DNA of 64,000 bases from positions 434,001 to 498,000 of the forward strand of contig CAWATZ010000012.1 of NCBI GenBank assembly GCA_963784995.1, in the 5' to 3' direction. This DNA is from CAWATZ01 sp963784995 (GTDB lineage: Bacteria > Planctomycetota > Planctomycetia > Gemmatales > Gemmataceae). The notes beneath the pieces were generated by a model, which worked only from the letters and a program-made list of their open reading frames with translations, was not told where the DNA came from and did not search any database. This document shows, piece after piece, positions 45,501 through 53,546 of the stretch (the first letter of the stretch is position 1; every line of letters begins with the position of its first letter). The position numbers were made by a program, and so were the translations under genes.

Positions 45501-46748
45501 GAGTAGCGACAACGCAACCGCAGCCAGCGAAGCTGCAACCACTGGATTGCGTCTTGCCCAGCGCCAGAGCCGGCTCGCAAGGCCAATGCGTCGAGCCCGG
45601 ATCGGCTCGTTGCGCAGGTATCGCCGCAGGTCGTCCGCCAACTCCTGGGCCGACTGATACCGCTCGCCGGCCCGCTTGGCCATCGCCTTCATCACGATGG
45701 TTTCGAGGTCCCGCGGGATAGTCGGATCGAGCCGCCGCGGCGAAATCGGCTCGCGCTGCAAGATCTGCAAGACGATGTCGTGAGGCGTGCGGCCATCAAA
45801 CGCCGGCTGCCGGGTCAGCAGCTCGTAGAGGGTCGCGCCCAGGCTGTAGACGTCGGTGCGGTGATCGACGGGCTCCTTTGCCGCCAGCGCCTGCTCTGGG
45901 CTCATGTAGCGCGGCGTTCCCAGCAACTGCCCACTATGGGTCAGCGCCACGTCGTCGAGCCGGCGGGCCAGGCCAAAGTCCGTGATCCAGACCACGCCTT
46001 GCTGGTCCAGCAGCAGGTTGCTCGGCTTGATGTCCCGGTGAATCACGCCGCGGGCGTGGGCGTAGGCGAGAGCTTCCGCCGCCTGGATGCCCACCTCGGC
46101 CACAAAGCGGAAGTGATCGGGTCCACTGGCTGCTTGTGGTTGCCGGCCGGGGGAAAGCGAGACAATGACAGGAGGCGCCTCACGCGGCATCCCTTCGAGG
46201 GGCGACACCGTCTGCGTAACGGTGTCGCACAGCGGCGTGGCCTTATTGCAGTGATCGAGCCCCTGCCCGTCGATGAGCTGCATCGCATAATACGCGGTGC
46301 CGTTGACCTGCCCGACGTCGAAGACGGGCACGATGTTGGTATGGTGCAGCCCGGCCGCGGTCCGCGCCTCCCGCAGAAAGCGCTCCAGGTTCTTCGCCTG
46401 CCCAGGTCCGCAGAGCGGCAGCACCTTGAGGGCCACTCGGCGTTCCAGGGCCAGATGCACCGCCTCGTACACGATGCCCATGCCGCCTCGGCCGATCTCC
46501 CGCTCGATCCGATACGACCCGAACTGCTCTCCCGACTGCAAGGCCTGATCTGCCTGCTTCTCTCCGGTGGTTGCTCCACCCGCGGCCAGGCCCTCCAGGA
46601 GCATCAGCGTCGGGAACAGGGCGCGGATGCGCTCGGCGAGAGCGGGATGGCGGGCCGCGTATTCCTCGATGGCGGGCATCTGGCCCTGACGCACCCGGGT
46701 GGAAAACTCCTCGGCCAGCTGGCCTAGCACTGCGGAATCGTCGGCCAT
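42534..46748 (-). CDS. Receptor Ser/Thr kinase with WD40 propellers (third, diverged copy); frame interrupted near 45440-45465 and 42630
   Basis: About 1400 residues if the indels are ignored. N-terminus: short helical region, then PknB-type kinase (about 95-390) with IGRGGMGIVYEA, VALKVLPL, GVIHRDIKPSNLLL, TDFGLARRLDD and RYMSPEQA, a kinase insert rich in Gln, one membrane helix (VVAASLAAVALSLLLGSAIS), then many diverged WD40 units (FSRNGKRVVTECDDGTIRVWD, FSPDGQRVLLAGA) and a C-terminal TPR-like end reading LEADGRTAAEWLALARQLAAE that lies in a third frame. Start ATG 46748 follows CGAGGGA; ATG 46778 is an alternative. The sigma-factor gene lies just upstream, so kinase and ECF sigma form the typical planctomycete pair. 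Confidence 0.8.
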
Positions 46749-46770
46749 GGGATGGTCCCTCGACTTTGTC

Positions 46771-47385
46771 TCATTCAACGCCCAGCCTCAGCAGCAAGCC
46801 GCGCAGCCGTTCCAGGGCGCGGACGTAGCGCTTGCTGGCCGCCGCCTCGCTGATCTGGAGCAGCTGGGCGATCGCTTGATTGCTCAGATACTCGAAGTGC
46901 CGCCACAGGATCAGGTCGCGTTCGTCGTCATCGAGCTGACCCAGGGCCTGCCGCAGCTTCTCGGCCAGCTCCGAAGCGCTGGCGGCCTGGCTGGGCGACG
47001 GCTCCTTGCCAAGCAGGCCCCTGACGAACAGCGACGAGACGTCGGCCGGGAGCGGCGGCGCCTCCCGTCCCACTGCCCGCCGATCCGCGATCAGATGCCG
47101 GCGATGCAGGACCAGCACCTGCTCATGGGCCAGCCAGCGCAGCCACAGGTCAAAGGGAAGGGGCCGTTGCTGGAGGAAGTCGGGCAAGCGGCGCAGCGCT
47201 TCCAGGTAGGTGTCCTGCACCACGTCGGAGACGTCAACCCGGGCGGCCAGCCTGCGGTCCAGGCGCAGAGCCACCACCTGCCGGACGCGCTCGCGGTGAC
47301 GGGCGAACAGCCCGGCAAACGCCTGAGGATCGCCCTGGCGGGCGCGTTCGAGAAGGATCAGGACGTCTTGCGGATCGTCAGTCAT
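46771..47385 (-). CDS. ECF-type RNA polymerase sigma factor
   Basis: 204 residues. Region 2 is visible at LFARHRERVRQVVALRLDRRLAARVDVSDVVQDTYLEALRRL; region 4 at QALGQLDDDERDLILWRHFEYLSNQAIAQLLQISEAAASKRYVRALERLR, with the HTH. It is typical of the planctomycete ECF families that are encoded beside Ser/Thr kinases. Kinase signalling probably controls this sigma, or both respond to the same cue, as proposed for such pairs. Start ATG 47385. No separate anti-sigma gene. The kinase gene starts within or next to the end of this gene. Promoter targets cannot be read from the sequence. Confidence 0.9.
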   Translation of the reverse strand: MTDDPQDVLILLERARQGDPQAFAGLFARHRERVRQVVALRLDRRLAARVDVSDVVQDTYLEALRRLPDFLQQRPLPFDLWLRWLAHEQVLVLHRRHLIADRRAVGREAPPLPADVSSLFVRGLLGKEPSPSQAASASELAEKLRQALGQLDDDERDLILWRHFEYLSNQAIAQLLQISEAAASKRYVRALERLRGLLLRLGVE

Positions 47386-47501
47386 GGACCAGCCTTTCCT
47401 GTCGTGACCGGGAATGGACTCCCGGCCTCAAAGGATAGGACTGCGCCAAGCGTCAGGGGAAGACACTTTTCTCCGGATTTTGGCAAGAGACGACCCAGAG
47501 G

Positions 47502-48932
47502 TCACTCCGGTGGCATCGGCCCGACGATCTGGTCCACGTTCAGCCCCAGGTCGCGGAGCTTGTAGCGCAGCGTGGTGCGGTTCAATCCCAGCCGCTCGCT
47601 GGCCTGGGCCTGGTGGCCCTGGGTGGACCGCAGCACCCGGATGAACAGCTCGCGCTCCACCAGCCGCATCACCCGGACGTACAGGTCCGGCTCGCCGCGC
47701 TGGATCAGCTCGTCGATCATGCTTCCCAGGTCAAGCAGACCCCGGGTCGGCGGCGTTCCCTCGGCCACCGGCGGGGCGGCCTGCAGTTCCGGCGGCAGGG
47801 CCTCCGGCAGCACCAGCGAACCCGGACTGCGCAGCACCGCTTCCTGGAGCACGCTCCGCAGCTCGCGCACGTTGCCCGGCCAGCGATACTGCTGCAGCAG
47901 GGCCAACGCCTCCGGGTCGAAGCCGGTCAGGTGCTGTCCCATTTCCCGGTTGAACAGGAACAGGAAGTGGTGGGCCAGCTCCGGAATGTCCTCGACCCGC
48001 TCGCGCAGCGCCGGCACCAGGATGCTGATGCCGCGCAGCCGATAGTACAGGTCGGCCCGGAACTTCCCCTCGGCGATCCGCTTTTCCAGATCCTGGTTGG
48101 TGGCCGCGATCACGCGCACGTGCGTCTGCACCGTCTCGACGCCGCCGACCCGCTCAAAGCGCTGCTCCTGCAGGACGCGGAGCATCTTGGCCTGGGCGGC
48201 CGGGGGCATGTCGCCGATCTCGTCGAGGAACAGGGTGCCGTCGTTGACCTGCTCGAACTTGCCGATCCGCTTGCGCTCCGCCCCGGTAAAGGCGCCCCGC
48301 TCGTGGCCGAACAGCTCGCTCTCGATCAGCCCCTCCGGCAGGGCCGCACAGTTGACGGCGAGGAAGGGCCGATCGGCCCGCTTGCTGTGGTGGTACAGGG
48401 CCCGGGCGACCAGTTCCTTGCCGACGCCGCTCTCGCCCAGGATCAGCACGTTGACGTCCATCGGCGCCACCCGGCCAATGGTCTTGCACACGTCCTGGAT
48501 GGCCGCGCTGCGGCCGATGATCGGCTCGGTTGGTTCCAGGGTGGGCAGCACGGCCGGCACGTGCATCAGCCGGGACGCCTCCAGGGCCCGGTTCAGGATC
48601 TCGTTGAGGCGCTCGAAATCGACCGGCTTGAGCAGGTAATCGAACGCCCCGCGCTTCATGGCTTCCAGGGCCGTACCCGCGGTGCCGTGGGCCGTGATGA
48701 AGATCACCGGCCGGCAGGGGTCCTCGGCCAGGATGGTCTCGAACACGTCCAGACCCGAACCGTCCGGCAATTGCAGATCGAGGACAATCACGTCGGGCCG
48801 ACGTTCGCGGAACAGGGTCCGCCCCTCGGCAGCCGTGGCGGCGGTGAGGACCTCGTTGTCATTGCGGGCAAAGACCCGGCGGAAGGAGTAGCGAAACCCT
48901 TCCTCATCATCCACGAGCAGGATCGTTGGCAT
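47502..48932 (-). CDS. Sigma-54-dependent response regulator (NtrC/AtoC type)
   Basis: 476 residues: REC domain (VIVLDLQLPDGSG with phospho-Asp; Lys in LLKPVD), AAA+ domain with Walker A GESGVGKE, GAFTGA loop (ERGAFTGAERKRIG) that contacts sigma-54, Walker B GTLFLDEIGD and second motif RFRADLYYRL-like KFRADLYYRLRGISI, and a Fis-type C-terminal HTH (RLGLNRTTLRYKLRDLG). It should be phosphorylated by the overlapping histidine kinase and activate sigma-54 promoters. Its start lies 26 bp inside the end of the kinase gene, so the two are coupled. No target sites were recognised in the window. Confidence 0.93.
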   Translation of the reverse strand: MPTILLVDDEEGFRYSFRRVFARNDNEVLTAATAAEGRTLFRERRPDVIVLDLQLPDGSGLDVFETILAEDPCRPVIFITAHGTAGTALEAMKRGAFDYLLKPVDFERLNEILNRALEASRLMHVPAVLPTLEPTEPIIGRSAAIQDVCKTIGRVAPMDVNVLILGESGVGKELVARALYHHSKRADRPFLAVNCAALPEGLIESELFGHERGAFTGAERKRIGKFEQVNDGTLFLDEIGDMPPAAQAKMLRVLQEQRFERVGGVETVQTHVRVIAATNQDLEKRIAEGKFRADLYYRLRGISILVPALRERVEDIPELAHHFLFLFNREMGQHLTGFDPEALALLQQYRWPGNVRELRSVLQEAVLRSPGSLVLPEALPPELQAAPPVAEGTPPTRGLLDLGSMIDELIQRGEPDLYVRVMRLVERELFIRVLRSTQGHQAQASERLGLNRTTLRYKLRDLGLNVDQIVGPMPPE

Positions 48933-50514
48933 GAACGCCCTCTGCAGTTGGTCCCGGCAAGGTAATCGTCAGGCGGGCCCCGCCTTCCGGGCGATTGCTG
49001 GCGGTCAGCCGGCCCTGGTAATCTTCCACGACACGCCGGCACACGCTCAACCCCAATCCGGTCCCGGTCGGTTTGGTGCTGGTGAACGGCGTGAACAGGC
49101 GATTGACCACGGCCGGATCGATCCCGGGACCGGTGTCGGCCACGTCCAGGCGGATGGCCCCATCGGGCTGTTGCTCCAGGCGCACCAGCAGTTCTCCTCC
49201 CTGGGGCATCGCATCCAGGGCATTGAGGAACAGGTTGACCAGGACGCTCAGGAACTGATCGCGGTCCACCGAGATGGTCACGGGCCGGTCCAGGCCGGTG
49301 AGCCGAACGGCGACGTTCTGCTGCCGGATGCGTGTCTGGACCAGGTTGAGGGCCTGCTGGATCAGCGAACCCAGTTCCAGGGTCTCCTTGTGTGCCGTGG
49401 TGGGCTTGGCAAAATCGAGCAAATCCTGGACCTTGCGCTCCAGCCGTTCAACCTCGTCGTGGATGACCCGCAAGTCCTCCGGGGTCAGCGACTGGTAGGA
49501 CGGCTCTCCCTGCGCGAGTTGCGCTCCGGCACGCAGGCGTGCCTCCGCTTCGCCGTCTGGACGGCTCGGGAGAGCCGTCCTGCGAAGAGCCTGGTCGCGG
49601 CTGCTCAGGGCCGCGCTGACCAGCAGCTTGATGCTGGACAGCGGGTTGCGGATCTCGTGAGCGACCCCGGCCGCCAGCTGGCCGACCGCGGACAGTTGCT
49701 CGGCCCGCAGGATCTCGCGCTCCTGTTCCTGCAGCCGGGCCACGACCTCGCGGACCCGCTGCAGGATCGTTTCCATCTGCCGGTCCAGGTGCCCCAGGTC
49801 GCCCTCGGCGAACAGACGCACCGAGCCCAGTTCCTGATCCAGGTGGGCGTGGACGTCTTGCAGCCGAACGCTGAGGCGCGTGATCGACCGGCTCAGGCCC
49901 CAGGCCACGCCAAACCCCCAGGCCAGGCCGCTGAGCGGCCCGAGGATGGCCAGCAAGATCAGCAGCCAGCGGGTATAGGCAACCACCTGTTCGCTGTCCT
50001 CGGTGGTCTTTTCCATCGCCGCCTGGTGGTTACGCAGCAGTTTCTCGCAGGGATGGATCACGTCGCTCAGCGGGTGCTCATCGACCCAGTCCAGTAACTG
50101 CTTGACGGTCGGCTGTGGCGGCAGTTTGCCGGCCGTCGTCGCGAGTTCCTCCCGGTAGCGCTGGTAACCCACCTCGATTTCCCGGAGCAGCTGGGGATCT
50201 TTCTTTTGCGACGCCGCCTTCTTGGCCCGCTGCAAGGCCGCCTCGAATTGCTGCTGATCGCGGACGAGGTCTTCCTGGCGGGCGTGCTTGGGGTCCATGA
50301 AGTCGATCAGACTGTGGAACCGCAGTTGCCGCAGCTCCGACTCCAGCTCCTGGGCCGCCAGCAGGCTGGCCACGTCGCTGGACAGGATCTCCGAGCGATT
50401 CCTTTGCAGCTGATGCAACGACCGCAGACTGACAATGCAGGCGCCCAGCAGCAAGGAGCCAATCACCATGGCCGGCAGGGTCACCTGGAGCAGAATCCGC
50501 CGGTTGAAGGTCAC
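48907..50514 (-). CDS. Membrane histidine kinase with in-frame palindromic insertion
   Basis: 535 residues. Two membrane segments (LLQVTLPAMVIGSLLLGACI near the start and LLILLAILGPLSGLAWGFGV at about 200) flank a periplasmic helical sensor domain; a HAMP-like linker, H-box GVAHEIRNPLSSIKLLVSAAL with the phospho-His, then HATPase_c motifs (DQFLSVLVNLFLNALDAM, DTGPGID, GTGLGLSVCRR) follow. The GTG at 50514 is favoured because of GGAAGGGGGG nearby. About 36 residues (SRDQALRR...GEPSY) between the two dimerisation helices are encoded by a REP-like element at 49496-49582 and do not belong to normal kinases. Pairs with the downstream NtrC-type regulator. Confidence 0.88.
   Translation of the reverse strand: MTFNRRILLQVTLPAMVIGSLLLGACIVSLRSLHQLQRNRSEILSSDVASLLAAQELESELRQLRFHSLIDFMDPKHARQEDLVRDQQQFEAALQRAKKAASQKKDPQLLREIEVGYQRYREELATTAGKLPPQPTVKQLLDWVDEHPLSDVIHPCEKLLRNHQAAMEKTTEDSEQVVAYTRWLLILLAILGPLSGLAWGFGVAWGLSRSITRLSVRLQDVHAHLDQELGSVRLFAEGDLGHLDRQMETILQRVREVVARLQEQEREILRAEQLSAVGQLAAGVAHEIRNPLSSIKLLVSAALSSRDQALRRTALPSRPDGEAEARLRAGAQLAQGEPSYQSLTPEDLRVIHDEVERLERKVQDLLDFAKPTTAHKETLELGSLIQQALNLVQTRIRQQNVAVRLTGLDRPVTISVDRDQFLSVLVNLFLNALDAMPQGGELLVRLEQQPDGAIRLDVADTGPGIDPAVVNRLFTPFTSTKPTGTGLGLSVCRRVVEDYQGRLTASNRPEGGARLTITLPGPTAEGVHANDPARG
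49496..49582. repeat. REP-like element inserted in frame in the histidine kinase gene
   Basis: AGGACGGCTCTCCC (49497-49510) is inverted at 49568-49581 (GGGAGAGCCGTCCT). The left end reads GTAGGACGGCTC after GACTG; the right end contains GGACGGCTCGGGAGAGCCGTCC, itself a hairpin. A second small hairpin GGCACGCAGGCGTGCC lies at 49528-49543. It adds an in-frame segment within the dimerisation domain, so the gene has tolerated the insertion. Confidence 0.75.
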
Positions 50515-50580
50515 GCTACACCCCCCTTCCGCGCAAAGGGCCAGGAGCCGGAAGGCCCCTCCTACTTTCATGCTACTGAA

Positions 50581-50652
50581 GATGACAAGGTGACAAGGTG
50601 ACAAGGTGACAGAAAAAGGGGCGTTGACTTCGGTCACCTTGTCACCTTGTCA
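50581..50652. repeat. TGACAAGG tandem/inverted repeat hairpin
   Basis: An 8-bp unit (AAGGTGAC) repeats about three and a half times at 50583-50610, and the same sequence is inverted at 50633-50652 (GTCACCTTGTCACCTTGTCA), giving arms of 20 bp (50591-50610 and 50633-50652). The TGA at the start of the right-hand unit (minus strand) is the stop codon of the zinc-ribbon gene. It lies between that gene and the histidine kinase. Confidence 0.8.
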
Positions 50653-51243
50653 AGGAACCGCCGCGCTTTCCCCATGCGGCGGAATGCGAAAGGAGCCCCG
50701 GCAGCCAGGACAGACACTCCAGCGATAGGCAAACCGTGGGTCGGTCTGCAGGGAGCAACGGCAGTTGGGACAGCGGAAAAAATAGTTCCCGGGCGCTTCG
50801 CGGGAGACGGTCCGCGACAGCAGCGGCGCCGGCACCCGCAGCTGCTGACGGCACCGAGGACAGTGGCTCTCGCTGTCCGCGTCGCGCAGCGGCGATTCCA
50901 GCAAGGCCCAGCATCCGGGGCAGCGGTGCAGCACGGCGTAGATCGACGTCGGGGCTTCGCAGTGGGGACAAACAATGGTATCTCGGCTGCGTCTCACCGG
51001 CTGATCGATCAGCCGGGCGCAACCGACCACCTGACACCGGTGGGGCGCGGTCAGCAGCACGGCGGGCAGTTCCGCTTCCCTGGGGAACGGGTCGGTGCCG
51101 GAGTCGGCCGCCGCCAGCGGTCTCCCCCAGGTGCGATTGACCTGGTAGAACCGACCGCAACCGGGGCACTTGATTGTCCGCCCGTGGGCTTCGTCGCGGA
51201 GGTCCTGGACGCGATCGCAATACGGACATTCAAGGCGAAACAT
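50650..51243 (-). CDS. Zinc-ribbon protein of unknown function
   Basis: 197 residues with several Cys pairs: CPYCDRVQDL, IKCPGCGRFY, VCPHCEAPTS, RCPGCWALL, HCPRCRQQL, FRCPNCRCSL and VCPGCRGSF. The CPxC spacing indicates four or more zinc ribbons or rubredoxin-like knuckles. A few residues such as TIKCPGCG resemble transcription-related ribbons, but no catalytic domain is seen. A cytoplasmic nucleic-acid or protein-binding role is plausible. Start ATG 51243 (MFRLECPYC). The stop is provided by a repeat arm (see 50581-50652). Divergent from the sulfatase gene. Confidence 0.7.
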   Translation of the reverse strand: MFRLECPYCDRVQDLRDEAHGRTIKCPGCGRFYQVNRTWGRPLAAADSGTDPFPREAELPAVLLTAPHRCQVVGCARLIDQPVRRSRDTIVCPHCEAPTSIYAVLHRCPGCWALLESPLRDADSESHCPRCRQQLRVPAPLLSRTVSREAPGNYFFRCPNCRCSLQTDPRFAYRWSVCPGCRGSFRIPPHGESAAVP

Positions 51244-51485
51244 GGGTGCTTCCCCAGAGCAAGGCGGTGCGGTTCGAGGGTCCGCCTTGCTGCTCATGCT
51301 TGCAGACGGTTTGCCCCCTGTCAACGAAAACCATCCGACCCCAGGTGTTGCGATTGGAAAAGTGGTGGCAGATGGACGCATTCGGATTCGGCGTGGAAGA
51401 GGCCCGACGGAGAAGCTAGAATGCTGTTGTGGGATCGTTCGCCCAAATGATCGCTGGAAGCAACCTCTTCACGGAGCAGCCACCA

Positions 51486-52769
51486 ATGCCGGCACGCCTC
51501 TGCCTGACTGCACTCGCTCTGCTTCTCCTTGCCCTTGCCCCGTTTCCCGTTCGCGGCGCCGACAGCAGTCCGCCCAACGTCCTGATGATCGTCGCCGACG
51601 ACATGGGCTGGACCGATTACGGATTCATGAAACACTCGTACGTCCAGACGCCCCACCTCGACAAGCTGGCCCGCGAAGGGGCCGTCTTTCCCAACGGTTA
51701 CGTCCCCACGTCGCTGTGCCGGGCCAGCCTGGCGACCCTGCTGACGGGCCTTTACGCCCATCAGCACAAGATCTGCTGCAACGACCCTCCCAAGGGGACC
51801 GAGTGCGCGGAGATGCTGCCCTTTTTGAAGCAGGCCCCGACCATTCCCCGGCTGCTGAAGGACAAGGGGTATCGCAGTCTGCAGACGGGCAAATTCTGGG
51901 AGGACCACTACTCCAATGGCGGCTTCACGGCCGGCATGACCGAGAAGGGCCGGCACGGCGACGCCGGTCTGGTCATTGGCCGGCAGACAATGAAACCCCT
52001 CCATGACTTCATCGAGGAATCAGGGAAGACACCCTGGTTCATCTGGTATGCTCCGATGATGCCGCACCAGCCGCACAATCCGCCGGAGCGACTGCTCAAG
52101 AAGTACCTGGTGGAGAAGCGCGACCCGGCCGAGGCGAAGTATGCCGCGATGTGCGAATGGTTCGACGAAACCTGTGGCGAGCTGCTGGGGTTCCTGGACA
52201 GGAAAGGGCTCACGCAAAACACCCTGGTCGTGTTCGTCGCCGACAACGGCTGGGTTCAGGCGGCCAGCACCGAGAAAAAGACTCAGTTCCAGACGCGCAG
52301 CAAGAACACGCCCTACGATGCCGGCGTGCGGACACCGGTGATCCTCAAATGGCCCGGCAAGATCAAGCCGGGCTCGCACGCCGATCTGGTCTCCACGGTC
52401 GATCTCGCCCCGACCATCCTGGCCGCCTGCGGGGTCAAGCCGACCGGGCCGATGAGCGGCGAGAACCTGCTGGACGTCGCGATGGGAAAAGGCAAGCTGA
52501 CGCGGGATGCGGTCTTTGGCGAGATTTACCTGCACGACTGCGTCAAGGTGGGCCAGCCGTCGCTGAGCCTGACGCATCGCTGGGTGCGGCAGGGGAACTG
52601 GAAGCTGATCGTCAACCAGAAGAACGGCAAGGCGGAGCTGTATGACCTGGCCAAAGATCCGCAGGAGAAGAAGGACCTGGCAGCGACCGAGGCGGAGCGG
52701 GTGACCCGGCTTCGCGGGGTCCTCGATCGCTGGTGGGATGGCAAGTCCGACCATCTGAAACCGCGCTGA
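51486..52769 (+). CDS. Secreted sulfatase
   Basis: 427 residues. Signal peptide MPARLCLTALALLLLALAPFPVRGA. Sulfatase/alkaline phosphatase fold: VLMIVADDMGWTDYG binds the metal, the signature region is TSLCRASLATLLTGLYAHQH, KHSYVQTPHLDKLAREG, FVADNGW and WPGKIKPG. In canonical sulfatases the motif is C/S-x-P-x-R; here it is CRASL, so Pro is Ala and the Arg is Leu; the Cys that would be converted to formylglycine remains. Such CR(P/A)SL variants are common in planctomycetes and may need a matching modification enzyme. Secreted, likely acting on sulfated polysaccharides. ATG 51486. Confidence 0.88.
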   Translation: MPARLCLTALALLLLALAPFPVRGADSSPPNVLMIVADDMGWTDYGFMKHSYVQTPHLDKLAREGAVFPNGYVPTSLCRASLATLLTGLYAHQHKICCNDPPKGTECAEMLPFLKQAPTIPRLLKDKGYRSLQTGKFWEDHYSNGGFTAGMTEKGRHGDAGLVIGRQTMKPLHDFIEESGKTPWFIWYAPMMPHQPHNPPERLLKKYLVEKRDPAEAKYAAMCEWFDETCGELLGFLDRKGLTQNTLVVFVADNGWVQAASTEKKTQFQTRSKNTPYDAGVRTPVILKWPGKIKPGSHADLVSTVDLAPTILAACGVKPTGPMSGENLLDVAMGKGKLTRDAVFGEIYLHDCVKVGQPSLSLTHRWVRQGNWKLIVNQKNGKAELYDLAKDPQEKKDLAATEAERVTRLRGVLDRWWDGKSDHLKPR

Positions 52770-52855
52770 GGAGCGCAATCTCTCGAACCAATCCAGGTCG
52801 GCACGTGTCTTTCTCCCGACTCACAAGGATTCCTTGTTTTCGTCGGAGGTGACAC

Positions 52856-53446
52856 GTGCCCAGCGCGCATGAGATCCGGGCCCATTACGATCGGGATTCC
52901 ATTGTCGTCTACCAGGCTTACTCTCCAGCGATTGCCCGGCCGGCGCTGGAGAAGCAGACGTTTGTGCCTCCGTTCTCGTTCCAGCGGATGACCTGGATCA
53001 AGCCTTCCTTTCTCTGGCTGATGCACCGCAGCAACTGGGGCCAGAAGTCCGGCCAGGAATGCGTCCTGGCCGTGCGCATTTCCAGGGCCGGATGGGAGGA
53101 GGCGCTGTCGCTGGCCGTGCTGACTTCCTTTGAGCCGGGCGTCTTCCGCAATGCCCAGGAATGGCGACAGCAGTTCGACAAGGCCCTGGTTCACGTGCAA
53201 TGGGACCCGGAACGGACGCTGCGCGGAGCGTCGCTCCCGTATGGCAGCATCCAGGTAGGACTGAGCCGGCACGTCATCCGCCGCTACGTGGACGAGTGGA
53301 TCGTCGGCATCGAGGATTACACACCGCTGGTGAGGAAGATCTACCACCACCTCCAGAGCGGCCAGGCGGACCGGGCCAAGCGGCTTCTTCCTCCGGAAAA
53401 GGTCTATCCGCTGAATGCGGAGATTGGCCGGCGCATTTTGGCGTAG
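52856..53446 (+). CDS. DUF4291 family protein
   Basis: 196 residues from GTG 52856, after GGAGGTGAC. Family features seen: AHYDRDSIVVYQAYSPAIARPAL, FQRMTWIKPSFLWLMHRSNWGQK (highly conserved), RISRAGWEEAL and VHVQWDPERTLRGASLPYGSIQVGL. The function of DUF4291 is unknown; proteins are found in bacteria and fungi. The stop TAG is part of a GTAG repeat head (see 53441-53546), so the original C-terminus might be different. The gene is convergent with enolase. Confidence 0.85.
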   Translation: MPSAHEIRAHYDRDSIVVYQAYSPAIARPALEKQTFVPPFSFQRMTWIKPSFLWLMHRSNWGQKSGQECVLAVRISRAGWEEALSLAVLTSFEPGVFRNAQEWRQQFDKALVHVQWDPERTLRGASLPYGSIQVGLSRHVIRRYVDEWIVGIEDYTPLVRKIYHHLQSGQADRAKRLLPPEKVYPLNAEIGRRILA

Positions 53447-53546
53447 CCGCAGGCGGCCCGCCTGCTGGCTCTCGTGGGCCGGTCGCTCTCGTGGGTGCCT
53501 TATCCCTGCCAGGACAAGCCAGCAGGCGAGCCGCCTGCGGCTACGC
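53441..53546. repeat. REP-like inverted pair between DUF4291 and enolase genes
   Basis: Arms 53441-53470 (GCGTAGCCGCAGGCGG...) and 53517-53546 are reverse complements with one mismatch. Each arm has a GTAG head followed by a hairpin (CCGCAGGCGG/CCGCCTGC). The TAG of the left head stops the DUF4291 gene. The right arm lies inside the enolase reading frame, encoding its last residues (AGVAAGGSPAG). Confidence 0.8.
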
